Below are positions 46,161-56,588 of a stretch of DNA of 64,000 nucleotides, in pieces (position 1 is the first letter of the stretch; every line of letters starts with the position of its first letter). Made by a program: the position numbers and the translations under genes. A model generated the notes under the pieces. That model was given only the letters and a program-made list of their open reading frames with translations. It was not told where the DNA came from and searched no databases. Location of the stretch: assembly GCF_035046485.1 (NCBI RefSeq), contig NC_085138.1, positions 430,515,265 through 430,579,264 on the forward strand, given 5' to 3'. This DNA comes from Aedes albopictus (taxonomy: Eukaryota; Arthropoda; Insecta; Diptera; Culicidae).

Positions 46161-46790
46161 ACTCCTGTACACTTTTTGAGTTCCATTTTGGTTCCATATC
46201 AACTGTGCAAAATTTCAGATCGATTGGAGAAACTATATTTTAGCGCCAGCCATTTTAAGTTTTCATACAATTTAGTATGGGGAAAACCATTTTTTCAAAG
46301 AAAAATTGGCACAGGTTGCCCCTTAACCCCTAAAAATAAATCGATGAATGATTTCTGTTGGAAATTTTACGAGGAACCAACCCTCCGAAGACCGCAAAAC
46401 GATCTGAGGCATGTGAAAAAAGTTATTGATTGAAAACCGAATGGCATGCAAACGCTGTTTAACATGTAAGGAATAACAATAAATAATAAAATCTCGTTAT
46501 TTTATCGATCGTGTGAGGCCTAATAACTTTTTCCACGAACCTCACATCGATTTGCTGTCTTCGGAGGTCTGATTCTTAGTAAAATATTCTACAGAAATCA
46601 TTCGTCGACTTATTTTTAGGGATCTAGGGGTGACTCCTAGCGATTTTTCTTTGCAGGAGTAAAATTTCCCCATAGTAAATCGTATGAAAAACTAAGAATG
46701 GCAGGCGCTAAAATATAGTTTTTCCGATCGATCTGAAATTTTGCACAGTTGATATGGGACCAAAGTGGAACACAAAAAGTATACAGGAAC
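46161..46790. repeat. 630-bp inverted repeat with about 270-bp arms
   Basis: The left arm from 46161 (TCCTGTACACTTTTTG) and the right arm ending 46790 (inverse TCCTGTATACTTTTTG) match over CATATCAACTGTGCAAAATT, TATATTTTAGCGCC, ATGATTTCTGT, CCTCCGAAGAC and AAAAAGTTATT. Identity is about 80-85% and the loop is roughly 90 bp. It can form a long RNA hairpin if transcribed. No coding frame. Confidence 0.85.
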
Positions 46791-47229
46791 TTGAGTTTTT
46801 CCATTTTTTGTATTTTCCCATATAAACCGTGTACCAGGCTATTACACATGCAATCAAAAATCCACATAATGTAATCCCCCTGGCATTTCATGAGTCATTC
46901 CAAGATAGTTTTGAAGTATTCCAGGTCAACCAAACTACTTACTACGGAGACCATAGCTTCAGTTCTACATTTGTGATAATAACTTTTGCCAGTACGTTAT
47001 GTAGTGTTACATTCATTGTATGTAGGCTTTGTTTTGTACCTTTGAAACATTTGTGCCTTAAAAAGATACGTTACCTAGTACAGGGGGTGCGACACTCTAA
47101 TCTTTTTCGAATCTTTTCAAGTGATTCAAAAAGATTCGAAAAGATTCAAGATGATTCGGTGAGATTAATAAAAAAACGCACCTGTCAATTATATCAAAAC
47201 AACTGACCTATTTCGTTCAGTGTTTGTTT

Positions 47230-47950
47230 TGAGTTTGAAAGAAGACGATCGCAACATCAACATCAGAAAAACGAAAACTAAAAATGGTGCAAAACTGAAG
47301 GTAATTATCATTAATTTACGTTATTTTATAACTGTTTAAAAACTAAATCTATTTCAGTTGCAGCTCAAGCATTTCCGCAGCCTCCTGGTCTACGATCCGG
47401 TAAATCGAATGATCCCGCATTGCACCCAAGGAAGACCGTAAGAAACGTTTCCATCGCCGAGGAGGTGGCCTTTCAACCGCTGCAATATGTTTACCCTCAT
47501 GCACTCACGACATCCTCTGTCCAGGCACTTTTCCGCCTTCCGGTGTAATTATTCGGCCATAGCGAAACCATTGTAGTGCTTCTGGTGGAACTATGCTTCT
47601 TGGATACATAGCAACGCGCGAAACAACCCACAAGGTCGCAACATGACCATGAAACCGTCGCACGGATATGTTCAACAAGAACACCATCGACAACCCGAAG
47701 CAGTTGGATCCGGCCACCACCGGTTCGAGTTCTCCATCAAACGATTACGACTGGCTACGGTAGCAAGATGATCGTTCGCTTCATCGAACTGATCCGTGTG
47801 GCCGACATGGCTGTGACATACATGTCATGTATGTGACGGTGGTCCGAGCTTCCCGGGTGTACTGCACAGGGCTGCGTCATGCCGAGCAGCTTATGTCTCT
47901 TGTTCAAGCAAGAGTACTAAGTAGTCTTCTTCCAAGCATCTGCTGACAAA
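47230..47950 (+). pseudogene. Unidentified broken coding-like stretch, possible captured gene fragment
   Basis: GC-richer than its surroundings. After an ATGGTGCAAAACTGA a possible 60-70-bp intron (GTAATTATC to TTTCAG, 47301-47358) is followed by readable peptide in shifting frames: LQLKHFRSLLVYDPVNRMIP, later MFNKNTIDNPKQLDPATTGS and MIVRFIELIRVADMAVTYMS. Stops and frameshifts separate them. I do not recognise the protein. Its position just inside the left end of the hAT-type unit suggests either a decayed internal gene of the element or a captured host fragment. Confidence 0.35.
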
Positions 47951-48221
47951 GAATTTCGACAATGGGTTCCAGTATTATGGAAATGATTACATATGAAAAA
48001 CCTCATATAAAACAATTTTAATTTGAATGAAATTCTCAAAAATCTAGGCGTCAATCTAGGAAATATAAGCTCATGTTAATCAATAATTTGTGGAATTTTT
48101 GCTGGTCCGAAATACCTTTTTCTGAATATTAGGATGACTACACGCTGGTGACAAGCATGTCGTTGAGTTAGTACTTTTATGGTTGTCAAACTTGTGCGAT
48201 TCTCCTTTAGTTCAAACATAA

Positions 48222-48388
48222 GGGCCTGATTACGAGTGTCACTTCACGGTGAAATCGAAAAAGTGACACCGGTAATAAGGACGGTGAAAGTGATTCCCAT
48301 TTGATTAACCCACAACTTTTTCACCGTGGATTCGCAATGTGTCACCGTGAACGATTTTCACCGTGAAGTGACACTCATAATAAGGGCC
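48222..48388. mobile_element. 167-bp MITE with GGGCC termini
   Basis: Inverted ends of about 37 bp: GGGCCTGATTACGAGTGTCA on the left, inverse of the right end GGCCCTTATTATGAGTGTCA, both continuing CTTCACGGTGAAA. ATAA is repeated at 48218-48221 and 48389-48392. The interior repeats the CACGGTGA phrase. No ORF. Confidence 0.85.
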
Positions 48389-48629
48389 ATAATTTGCTAT
48401 TAAGAATGTTTAACACAGATTCAAAAACATTTCCATATTTTTTATCGGATCCGTATGGCCTGTAGTACACAGGGTCAAATATTTGACAAGGAAAGAACGC
48501 AAGAAACAACATCAGTTTGACACTAATGAAAATTCGATCGAGTCAAACAAGATGTTTGAGCATTGGTTTCTTTTCGGACAAATTTAGCTTATAAAGTCCA
48601 TATTTTCATATCTATTATGCGTCACCAAA

Positions 48630-50720
48630 CAACTCCAAAAGACGACTTGCTGAACCTTCTTGATGAGTTCTGGAGATTAGGAGGGGTGGATCTATTTTCA
48701 AAGATATGCTGTGCCTCACCAAGCAACATCAGAGGACTTGGTAAACCTTCTTCACGGCACGGCAAGATCTGTTAAGTAGGAGGAATAACTATAAAGCAAA
48801 CTGATCTATTTTAAAAGAAGATGTATTGTGCGTCACCAAACGACTTCAGAGGACTTGGTGAACCTTCTTCACGGCAAAATCTGTTCAGTAGGAGGAATAA
48901 CTATAAAACAAACTGATCTATTTTAAAAGTAGATGTATTGTGCGTCACCAAACGACTTCAGAGGACTTGGTGAACCTTCTTCACGGCAAAATCTGCTAAG
49001 TAGGAGGAATAACTATAAAGCAAACTGATCTATTTTAAAAGAAGATGTATTGTGCGTCACCAAACGACTTCAGAGGACTTGGTGAACCTTCTGCTCGATA
49101 AGATCTGTTCAGTAGGAGGAATAACTATAAAGCAAACTGATCTATTTTAAAATGAAATGTATTGTGCGTCACCAAACCACTTCAGAAGACTTGGTGAACC
49201 TTCTTCACGGCAAAATCTGTTCAGTAGGAGGAAAAACTATAAAACAAACTGATCTATTTTAAAAGTAGATGTATTGTGCGTCACCAAACGACTTCAGAGG
49301 ACTTGGTGAACCTTCTGCTCGATAAGATCTACTAAGTAGGAGGAATAACCGAGGAATAACTGTAAAGCAAACTGATCTATTTTATAAGTAGATGTATTGT
49401 GCGTCGACTTCAGAGGACTTGGTGAACCTTCTTCACGGCAAAATCTGCTAAGTAGGAGGAATAACTATAAAGCAAACTGATCTATTTTAAAAGTAGAAGT
49501 ATTGTGCGTCACCAAACGACTTCAGAAGACTTGGTGAACCTTCTTCTTGATAAGATCTACTAAGTAGGAGGAATAACTGTAAAGCAAACTGATCTATTTT
49601 ATAAGTAGATGTATTGTGCGTCACCAAACGACTTCAGAGGACTTGGTGAACCTTCTTCACGGCAAAATCTGTTCAGTAGGAGGAATAACTATAAAACAAA
49701 CTGATCTATTTTAAAAGTAGATGTATTGTGCGTCACCAAACGACTTCAGAGGACTTGGTGAACCTTCTGCTCGATAAGATCTGTTCAGTAGGAGGAATAA
49801 CTATAAAGCAAACTGATCTATTTTAAAAGTAGATGTATTGTGCGTCACCAAACGACTTCAGAGGACTTGGTGAACCTTCTTCACGGCAAAATCTGTTCAG
49901 TAGGAGGAATAACTATAAAACAAACTGATCTATTTTAAAAGTAGATGTATTGTGCGTCACCAAACGACTTCAGAGGACTTGGTGAACCTTCTTCACGGCA
50001 AAATCTGCTAAGTAGGAGGAATAACTATAAAGCAAACTGATCTATTTTAAAAGAAGATGTATTGTGCGTCACCAAACGACTTCAGAGGACTTGGTGAACC
50101 TTCTGCTCGATAAGATCTGTTCAGTAGGAGGAATAACTATAAAGCAAACTGATCTATTTTAAAATGAAATGTATTGTGCGTCACCAAACCACTTCAGAAG
50201 ACTTGGTGAACCTTCTTCACGGCAAAATCTGTTCAGTAGGAGGAAAAACTATAAAACAAACTGATCTATTTTAAAAGTAGATGTATTGTGCGTCACCAAA
50301 CGACTTCAGAGGACTTGGTGAACCTTCTGCTCGATAAGATCTACTAAGTAGGAGGAATAACCGAGGAATAACTGTAAAGCAAACTGATCTATTTTATAAG
50401 TAGATGTATTGTGCGTCGACTTCAGAGGACTTGGTGAACCTTCTTCACGGCAAAATCTGCTAAGTAGGAGGAATAACTATAAAACAAACTGATCTATTTT
50501 AAAAGTAGATGTATTGTACGTCACCAAACGACTTCAGAGGACTTGGTGAACCTTTTCAAAGCCAAGTTCTAATGCTTTTCAAAGAAGATCTATTGCGCGC
50601 CACCAAACGACTTCAGAGGATTTGGCAAACCTTTTTAACGACAAGTTCTGATTATAGAGTAAAATAGATTTTCGGTGCGTAACTAAACAACTTCAGAGAA
50701 CATGGTGAATAAGTAGGCGG
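48630..50720. repeat. Satellite array, 112-bp monomer, about 17 good copies, with higher-order structure
   Basis: The monomer runs from TCACCAAACGACTTCAGAGG through GACTTGGTGAACCTTCT and GTAGGAGGAATAAC to CTGATCTATTTTAAAAG; start points at 48833, 48945 and 49057 give a 112-bp step. Monomers at both ends are diverged. The string of six variant monomers starting at 48833 recurs in the same order starting at 49845, 1012 bp later, including a copy with CCACTTCAGAAG, one with a CCGAGGAATAAC duplication and one lacking ACCAAAC. A diverged monomer reappears near 51195-51260. Confidence 0.95.
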
Positions 50721-50750
50721 AGAATAAGATTGTCTTGAGCATTGTTATAA

Positions 50751-51003
50751 CACAGACAAACAGACGTAACACTCTAATCATTCTCATCGTACACCGATTA
50801 AACGACCAATTTTAAAATGTGGTAGTTGGCCGACGGGCCACCCGTGGCGCTTCCATCGGTTTTGTTCGAGTTTGACGTTTGCGCACTACCGCCACCTAGT
50901 TCATGGTTGGCCAAACTCAGTCTTTTTAGCATTGGGCGAACATTTAACCGTGACTATTTTTCTAATCGGAAAGTGTTCGAAGTGTTACGTCTGTTTGTCT
51001 GTG
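50751..51003. mobile_element. MITE with CACAGACAAACAG termini, copy B (253 bp)
   Basis: The ends are perfect inverted repeats over CACAGACAAACAGACGTAAC. GTTATAA is duplicated at 50744-50750 and 51004-51010. The interior (GCCACCCGTGGCGCTTCC) differs from copy A at 31620. ORF 50826-51023 is a shadow. Confidence 0.88.
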
Positions 51004-51875
51004 GTTATAACATAAGACAGTAACTGTTGACCTATTAGACAGAACATTTTATTTAAATATATGTACTTACCCGTATGCAGGATCTGTTTATGCATACTAT
51101 TGTATGGTGTCCTCCTTATGGATTATGACCATTGACTTTCAGAAGTGACTTATTTCTGTTGGTCGAAGCGTGGTGGCAGGATAGGACGAAGTAACGATAT
51201 TTTGTGTCACCTAACAACATGAAAGGACATGGTGAACCCTTTCAATGACAAAATATGATTATTTTGAAGAATGTCTTGATCTTGTGAACTACTAGATTAA
51301 CTTAATAAAGAAGTGTACTATTTTTTTAAACAGACGCCCGTCCCCCTCCAGTGAATTTCGGATGTTTATAAATACCCATAGAAACAAACCCCCTCCTACC
51401 CCCCCAAGCAGAACTATTTATTCACATATAAATACAAAAACATAAAATAAAATATAAGTAATCAAATTAGACCTGGCAAGCCATGGTTAATAGTGACGAT
51501 AAGGAATTGCTGGAATACATTTAAAAATGGATTAACGGATTGCTTTTAGATACGTGGGATAAGTGCAAGCATATGCAAGATAATAAATCAAGATAATGAT
51601 GTAATGTAAATGAATAAAAGACTAAATAAATTCTGTTTTTGGAATTGATTCCCTATATGTTGGATTTCCAAAATGTGTCCCGTATTAAAACGGGACAAAT
51701 CTGGTCTGCCTAGTCTTAACCCTTGAGCAGTCGCATCTTCGACTACCTGCAGCGACGCCACGCTCACGTTGTATACCACAAGCGTGCATTTTTCATGGCA
51801 CGTGTACTCAGTACACGACGCGACAAAATGCTGTCTATGTTGACAACTGTGCCTATGCCACTCTAATGATTGTTT

Positions 51876-51951
51876 CAGTAACAAATTTTGAAAACGACGT
51901 ATAATCAATGGTGTAGCATTGATTATACGGCGTTTTCAAAATTTGTTACTG
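51876..51951. repeat. 76-nt hairpin, 35-bp stem with one mismatch
   Basis: CAGTAACAAATTTTGAAAAC at the left is mirrored exactly at the right; the only stem mismatch is ACGACGT versus CGGCGT; the loop is GTGTAG. It sits between the satellite and copy 3 of the AATTGG MITE. Confidence 0.9.
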
Positions 51952-52009
51952 GTTTCACGCATGTCACATTAATAATGGTAAAGTGTTGTTAATAAATAGC
52001 AATAATAAC

Positions 52010-52298
52010 AATTGGGTTTTTGAATTTTGAAAAATTTATTGAATTTTTAATTTTATGCGAAAGAGCACCTTTTTTTAGCCACTATGATTTTTTCCAGATT
52101 TTTAAAACTTTTAAAATCAATTTCAAAGAGATTTTCTAAAATCAACAGCTGGGCAACTGTTTGACAGCTCCACCCATTACAAAATCCGACGAGGAGTGAT
52201 TCATAAAATCACTTTCGCTTCCATACAAACTTCAAATTGATTTTTAAATAGGTTCCCGGGCACCAAAACTCATGAAAATTTGGATTTGGAAGCCAATT
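52010..52298. mobile_element. AATTGG-ended MITE, copy 3 (internally deleted, 289 bp)
   Basis: Same ends and body as copies at 13351 and 18838, but lacks the block between GGATTT and GAAGCCAATT and has small deletions near 52105-52145 and an insertion near 52212. Confidence 0.82.
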
Positions 52299-52667
52299 GC
52301 AAGAAACAATATCGCGCAAAATTCTGCTATTCTGCTATATTCAAAAGAAACAATATCGCGCAGAAAACGCTAATAGATATGCGCGGTTGCATTTAATCGT
52401 TTCAATGTCTTCTACGGGGTCAATCCTTAGCTGATTTCCGCACTTATTTTAGAAGACACGAACGTATTGTGATTTACTGGCCACGATCTATGAGCGACTC
52501 TGAACATTTTTGCGCGATAATCTACGGCGAAACGCGCAATAACTCCAAAGATTGAAGATGTAAAATAGTTTATCGAATCATAACGGTCGAACAACGAACG
52601 AAGACTACTATCTTGCAGTGATCGTACCTTGCACCTATGCTTCAATACTGACACTATCCTCAATGAT

Positions 52668-52745
52668 AGACAATAATCGAACCCGTCACCCTCAGCATGG
52701 TAATGCTGAATACCTACGCCTTTACAGCTGTGACTATATGGGCCA
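52668..52745 (-). mobile_element. Feilai SINE 5' head fragment
   Basis: The minus strand reads GGCCCATATAGTCACAGCTG, then GTATTCAGCATTACCATGCT, GAGGGTGACGGGTTCGATTA. Box A is altered and box B partly changed; the body is missing. Confidence 0.75.
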
Positions 52746-52839
52746 ACATAGAAGTTGTTAGCAATCCATCATTCAGCCATAATAATAATGTAATCTAAGA
52801 AACAAGCGTTTGCTGTGTATCTTGCTTACCTCGATTCAT

Positions 52840-53165
52840 GCCCGCACCAAATGTACCATGTACAAAACGCTTGATTAAAAACCGATGATCGCTCTACGGA
52901 CCTTGCTCGAGGATGGTGGTGTTAGCGAAGGATGAACCATGAGCTCGCTGCACTCTACGACGAACGCAACTTCCACAAGGTGATCAAAACTGGAAGGATA
53001 CGGTGGGCAGGGCATGCTGCAAGTATGCCGGATAGTAATCATGCAACGATTATGTTCGCAAGACATCCGGATGGTACGACGTGGAGCACAAGGTGGTCTG
53101 ATCAGGTGATGTGGCGATGTTCCCGAGGAAGCAGCAGCAAACCGAAATGTATGGCGTAGAATTGT
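52840..53165 (+). pseudogene. RTE LINE C-terminal fragment
   Basis: Encodes GCACCAAATGTACCATGTAC (RTKCTMY), then MNHELAALYDERNFHKVIKT, GRIRWAGHAASMPDSNHATI and a decayed tail. Same region as the RTE 3' end at 27.0 kb, internally deleted between TLI and the MNHEL block. Confidence 0.85.
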
Positions 53166-53199
53166 TGATTGTCTTATCTATGAAAATATGTTGTGTAGG

Positions 53200-53700
53200 T
53201 TATGATTTATGAATGAACCTGAAGCGCTTGAAGCACCTAACTATTTTCGTTTTTTCTTACCTACCAATAAGCTTTCCAGTTTTTCTGTATGTAGTTTAGC
53301 ATCCAGCAGGAACGGTCGGGGAAGGCGAAGGGAAAACGGAGGGAGGGGCGAATCTGGTCTCCTTGTGGCAGTGAAATCCTGGTCCGGTTTACTGTTTCCC
53401 GTTTACTGCCGAACCCGTTTCCGGAATCACAATACTTCACACTTCGGCTCTCGTTTTTTCACTTGATCTTTTGATCTTATCGATCGAGATCGAGATTTGT
53501 TCGCGGCTCCGGAATTTTCCGGGGGAATGTCCGGTAGGTTCTCGGTATAAAATACCTGCACTAGAAATTGAAAGAATTTCACGAACAAAAACGCGGTTTT
53601 GTTTTGGCGATGTCGGTCATGTCGATCGACGTCAGCGTCGGATCGTTTTTGACAGAAGGCGCACAAAACACTGAAGTAAAAGATCTCTGAAATTCTTTGG
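53200..53700. other. GC-balanced right interior of the hAT-type unit; TATA-like motif
   Basis: GGTATAAAATA at 53545-53554 lies in a GC-richer stretch with GATCGA clusters. No coding frame is recognised in either direction. It may be a promoter remnant. Confidence 0.25.
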
Positions 53701-54102
53701 TCGGGATTTGGCTGATTCAGAAAGATTCAAAAAGATTCCGAAAGATTCAAAAATGATTAACCTCAAAAGATCAGAGTGTCATCCCTTCGACCTAGTATAA
53801 CCCACCCAGATCCGTGAACTTCTGTAAAACTTAGAGCCATTATAAAATACCTTTGGGATATTTAAGGCTTCAATCATTACGGTTGGTAATGTTGTGTAAC
53901 TTAATACAGCAAAAAAGATATCATAACGGCTGTTGACTCCATGTTGCATGTTGTCCATATTGCTGGAGGGACAGTGTGACAGTGTGTACTGTAAAGATAT
54001 TCATCTGTCTTTATATTTAACTATGGTCACCACACTCTATTTGCGTTACTAACACTAAGGTGCACTGCCGTAGAATGAACTAACCTATACATTTATAGCT
54101 AG

Positions 54103-54636
54103 CAGGGAATGAAATTATCGATCACGATAGCGATAGTAGAAAACTCTCCCACACGCATTATCGGCGAAAAAAGACGTGCGATAAATTCAGACCCGGGTTT
54201 CTCCCGAGAATGTGTTTTCGCTCGTTCCGCAGCGCCGAAAATCGATTATCATTAGCAATGAAAAGTTGACTGGTTTGTCCCGTCATCACCGGCTGTAGCT
54301 TTTATGTATAAAATTTCTGTCCTCTCTCGAGCAGCTTGTGTGGTCGAGTGGTTATGGTGCGCGCTTATACACATTTTTGTGGAGGGTCTAGGTTCGAATC
54401 CCGTTAGCGGCAAATTTTTTGTTATTTGCCTTCTGATAATTATCGCGATAGCTTTGCAGGCGATAAAGTTGGATAGCGAAAATGGAAAGAGCGATTTCCA
54501 ATTTTCGGCTATCTTTGATCGGGGACAAACAGCAACGACCGATAATCATTTCTTACAGGAAAAGTAAAAACAGAAATAATCGGTTGCTCGAAAAACACCG
54601 TTTTTCGTCTCAATTTGCTGAGAATTTCATTCCCTG
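54103..54636. mobile_element. 534-bp hAT-type MITE carrying a tRNA-like segment
   Basis: The exact 8-bp duplication ATAGCTAG is at 54095-54102 and 54637-54644. Ends CAGGGAATGAAATTATC and inverse CAGGGAATGAAATTCTC. Subterminal GATAGCGATAG/TATCGCGATAGC blocks. The central part at about 54335-54412 is tRNA-like. CAGGG ends and the 8-bp duplication fit hAT. Confidence 0.93.
54335..54412 (+). other. tRNA-like Pol III promoter segment inside the hAT MITE
   Basis: TGGTCGAGTGG matches box A and GGTTCGAATCC is a perfect box B, about 45 bp apart, reminiscent of a class II (Ser/Leu) tRNA with a long variable arm. The presumed acceptor ends (GCAGCTTG and TAGCGGC) do not pair properly, so it is not called as a tRNA gene. 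Confidence 0.6.
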
Positions 54637-54734
54637 ATAGCTAGCAGGACCTCGTCACTTCTTCAACATTTTTCTCAGTTGAGCTTGTACCGTTATACTG
54701 AATAAACTTATTTTGTAAAACCAGTCTGCGATCT

Positions 54735-55246
54735 TTCAAACATTGTCGCTTTGTGTTGGAGACATGGTTATTTTCAAGAAATGTTCAAAAGAATGGCAGC
54801 ATGGTACGGTTACTCGTGATGTTAACTGTCGTTCCTACATAATTAAAGATGGATTTGGAAACCACTTATGTAACCGAAAATTCATCAAGCGAACTACGAA
54901 TGGTGGTTCCGATCTTCGAGATGTGGCAGTTGAAGATCATCACATCGAGTATTCTCATAATAATGAACAAAATCAGAATGTTCCTTTCAATCTGCTCCCT
55001 GCGCCTCAGCACGATGCTGTCGATCGAGCATCTTCTTCCATTGTTCGGCCTCAGTTGACGGCAACGAATTCTAACGGAACTAGTGAAACCTTTTCTAGAG
55101 CGTTGTCTCCAACTATGGCATCTATTCCTAATCACGAAACAATCATTGCCCCTGAGTTGTCCCAGCCTCCCTCACCTTTGCAGGATGTTTCCATTCAAGA
55201 CTCTCAAGTTGAATGTCGAACCAGCCGTAGTGGTCGTCCGGTATAA
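54735..55246 (+). pseudogene. LTR-retrotransposon (Ty3/gypsy-type) integrase C-terminal fragment
   Basis: The frame ends LCVGDMVIFKKCSKEWQHGT, then TRDVNCRSYIIKDGFGNHLC and RKFIKRTTN, matching the small C-terminal domain of retroviral-type integrases (GDMV...W..GTV....RSY.I...G....RNRK.I). A polar Ser/Pro-rich tail ends with SRSGRPV and a TAA, as is common at the end of gypsy pol. The catalytic core is absent upstream. One would expect a RRNRKFI motif; here an Arg has become Cys. Confidence 0.7.
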
Positions 55247-55299
55247 AACATATCTCTTCTCTATATAGCCAAAACAGAAACTTCAATTGTTGTAGATGC

Positions 55300-55935
55300 T
55301 AGATTTTTAACATCATAATAGTTTGAATGACCCCAGCCGATCTGATGATGTCCATTGAACATTCAGAAGATTTACTGGACAAGAAACTACCGTTACACTC
55401 GTATACTTTAGGATCTAAACTCAAGAACAATTTGAATGACCTAGGATATCCCGACTGATCTGATACTGTCTTTTGAACTTTCAGAAGACTTACTGGGTAT
55501 GCTGGAAAACAAATCGTAGTTTTAAATAATAAAAGCAGTTACCGTTACACGCGTAGGCTTTAGGATCTAAACTCAAGAACAGTTGACCTATGATATGACC
55601 TAGAATATCCCAACTGTTTTGACACTGTCTTTTGAGCTTCCAGATAACTTACTGGACATGATAGATTACAAATCGTAGCTTTGTATAATGAAAGAAGTTA
55701 CTGTTACACGCGTAAACTTTAGGATGTAAACTCAAGAACAGTTTGGATGACCTAGGATATTCCGACTGATCTGATACTGTTTTTTGAACTTCCAGAAGAC
55801 TTACTGGACATGATAGATTACAAAACGTAGCTTTGTGTAATGAAAGAAGTTACCGTTACACGTGTGGACTTTAGGATCTAAATTCAAGAACAGTTTGGAT
55901 GACTTACGATATCCAGAAAAAATATTCTGCATCAT
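55300..55935. repeat. Tandem repeat, about 150-bp unit, four copies
   Basis: CTTTAGGATCTAAACTCAAGAAC recurs at about 55408, 55559, 55718 and 55869, each with GACCTAGGATATCC downstream and TTACCGTTACACGCGT upstream. Confidence 0.82.
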
Positions 55936-56029
55936 ATTCTACCCTTTCTATGCTATTGAGCATTAAAATTACAGAAGTATGTAGAAAAAACTATAGTAAC
56001 ACCTGGAAAAATTCTGGCTTCAAAAGAGT

Positions 56030-56285
56030 TAAACCCCAAGGAACGGCAAAAGAGTTAAACCTTAAGGAACCCTAAAGCCCGCTAAAACTCAGGAATCCGA
56101 TCAAACGCCCCCGAAAGCAGCATGGAACAACTCTGGAATGCCTCTAAAACCTCGTGAAACCAGATGAAGCGCTCCTGAAATCCCCTGTAATCCCTTTAAA
56201 ACATCTGGAACGCACCCGAGATCTCCGCAAACACCCATGAAATCCTCTAGAATCCCCTGGAACGCCCCTAAATCCCCTTAGTCTC
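56030..56285. repeat. Short CCTGAAATCCCCTGGAACGCC-type array
   Basis: Related to the array at 44330-44960 by unit sequence. Confidence 0.7.
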
Positions 56286-56588
56286 ATTAGTTACTAGAGA
56301 CCTACTAGGATATAAATTTTGTAAATTTCACACTTTCGGAGTGTCCCCGATCTACTGAACACCTTGGCTGAAGACACTAGCCTTCCAATATGCTTCATAC
56401 TCCAAGGTAATCGCAAAAGTTACTGGTCTTACAGTAGGTCATTGGGCGCTGATGGGTTAACTGCTGTTTTTGAACTGGAATTGTTCGACTGCCACCGTAT
56501 ACACGTACTGAACCACCGTGATCTCGACACCATTGAAATATCCTCCCCTTCCCCCCACCGATCCCCTTTATCCACAATCGTATATTAC

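Larger units (their letters stand above)
47081..53789. mobile_element. 6.7-kb hAT-type unit enclosing satellite and nested elements
   Basis: The exact 8-bp duplication ACCTAGTA lies at 47073-47080 and 53790-53797. The left end is CAGGGGGTGCGACACTCTAA; the right end inverted is GGGATGACACTCTGATCTTT preceded by CGAA, so the terminal repeat is imperfect. Both subterminal regions have clustered AAAAGATTC/GAATCTTTT units (47100-47160 and 53705-53770), typical of transposase-binding repeats in hAT elements. The inside carries a host-like broken coding stretch, the 112-bp satellite, several MITEs and RTE and Feilai fragments. No transposase is recognised. Confidence 0.7.

Noticed and set aside
48833..50540. 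Regularly spaced direct repeats that could suggest a CRISPR array
   Set aside because: The whole 112-bp unit is conserved with no unique spacers, and the genome is a metazoan; it is a satellite.
52668..52745. Possible minus-strand tRNA gene
   Set aside because: It matches the head of the Feilai SINE, not a functional tRNA.
53427..53674. Minus and plus ORFs in the GC-richer right end of the hAT unit, considered as a transposase N-terminus
   Set aside because: No BED finger or hAT dimerisation motif could be seen.
54335..54412. Possible tRNA-Ser/Leu gene
   Set aside because: Boxes A and B are good, but the acceptor ends do not pair and the anticodon arm is not convincing; reported as tRNA-like only.
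54743..55246. Considered as a host gene because of its Ser/Pro-rich tail
   Set aside because: The N-terminal half matches an integrase C-terminal domain, so it is a retrotransposon remnant.
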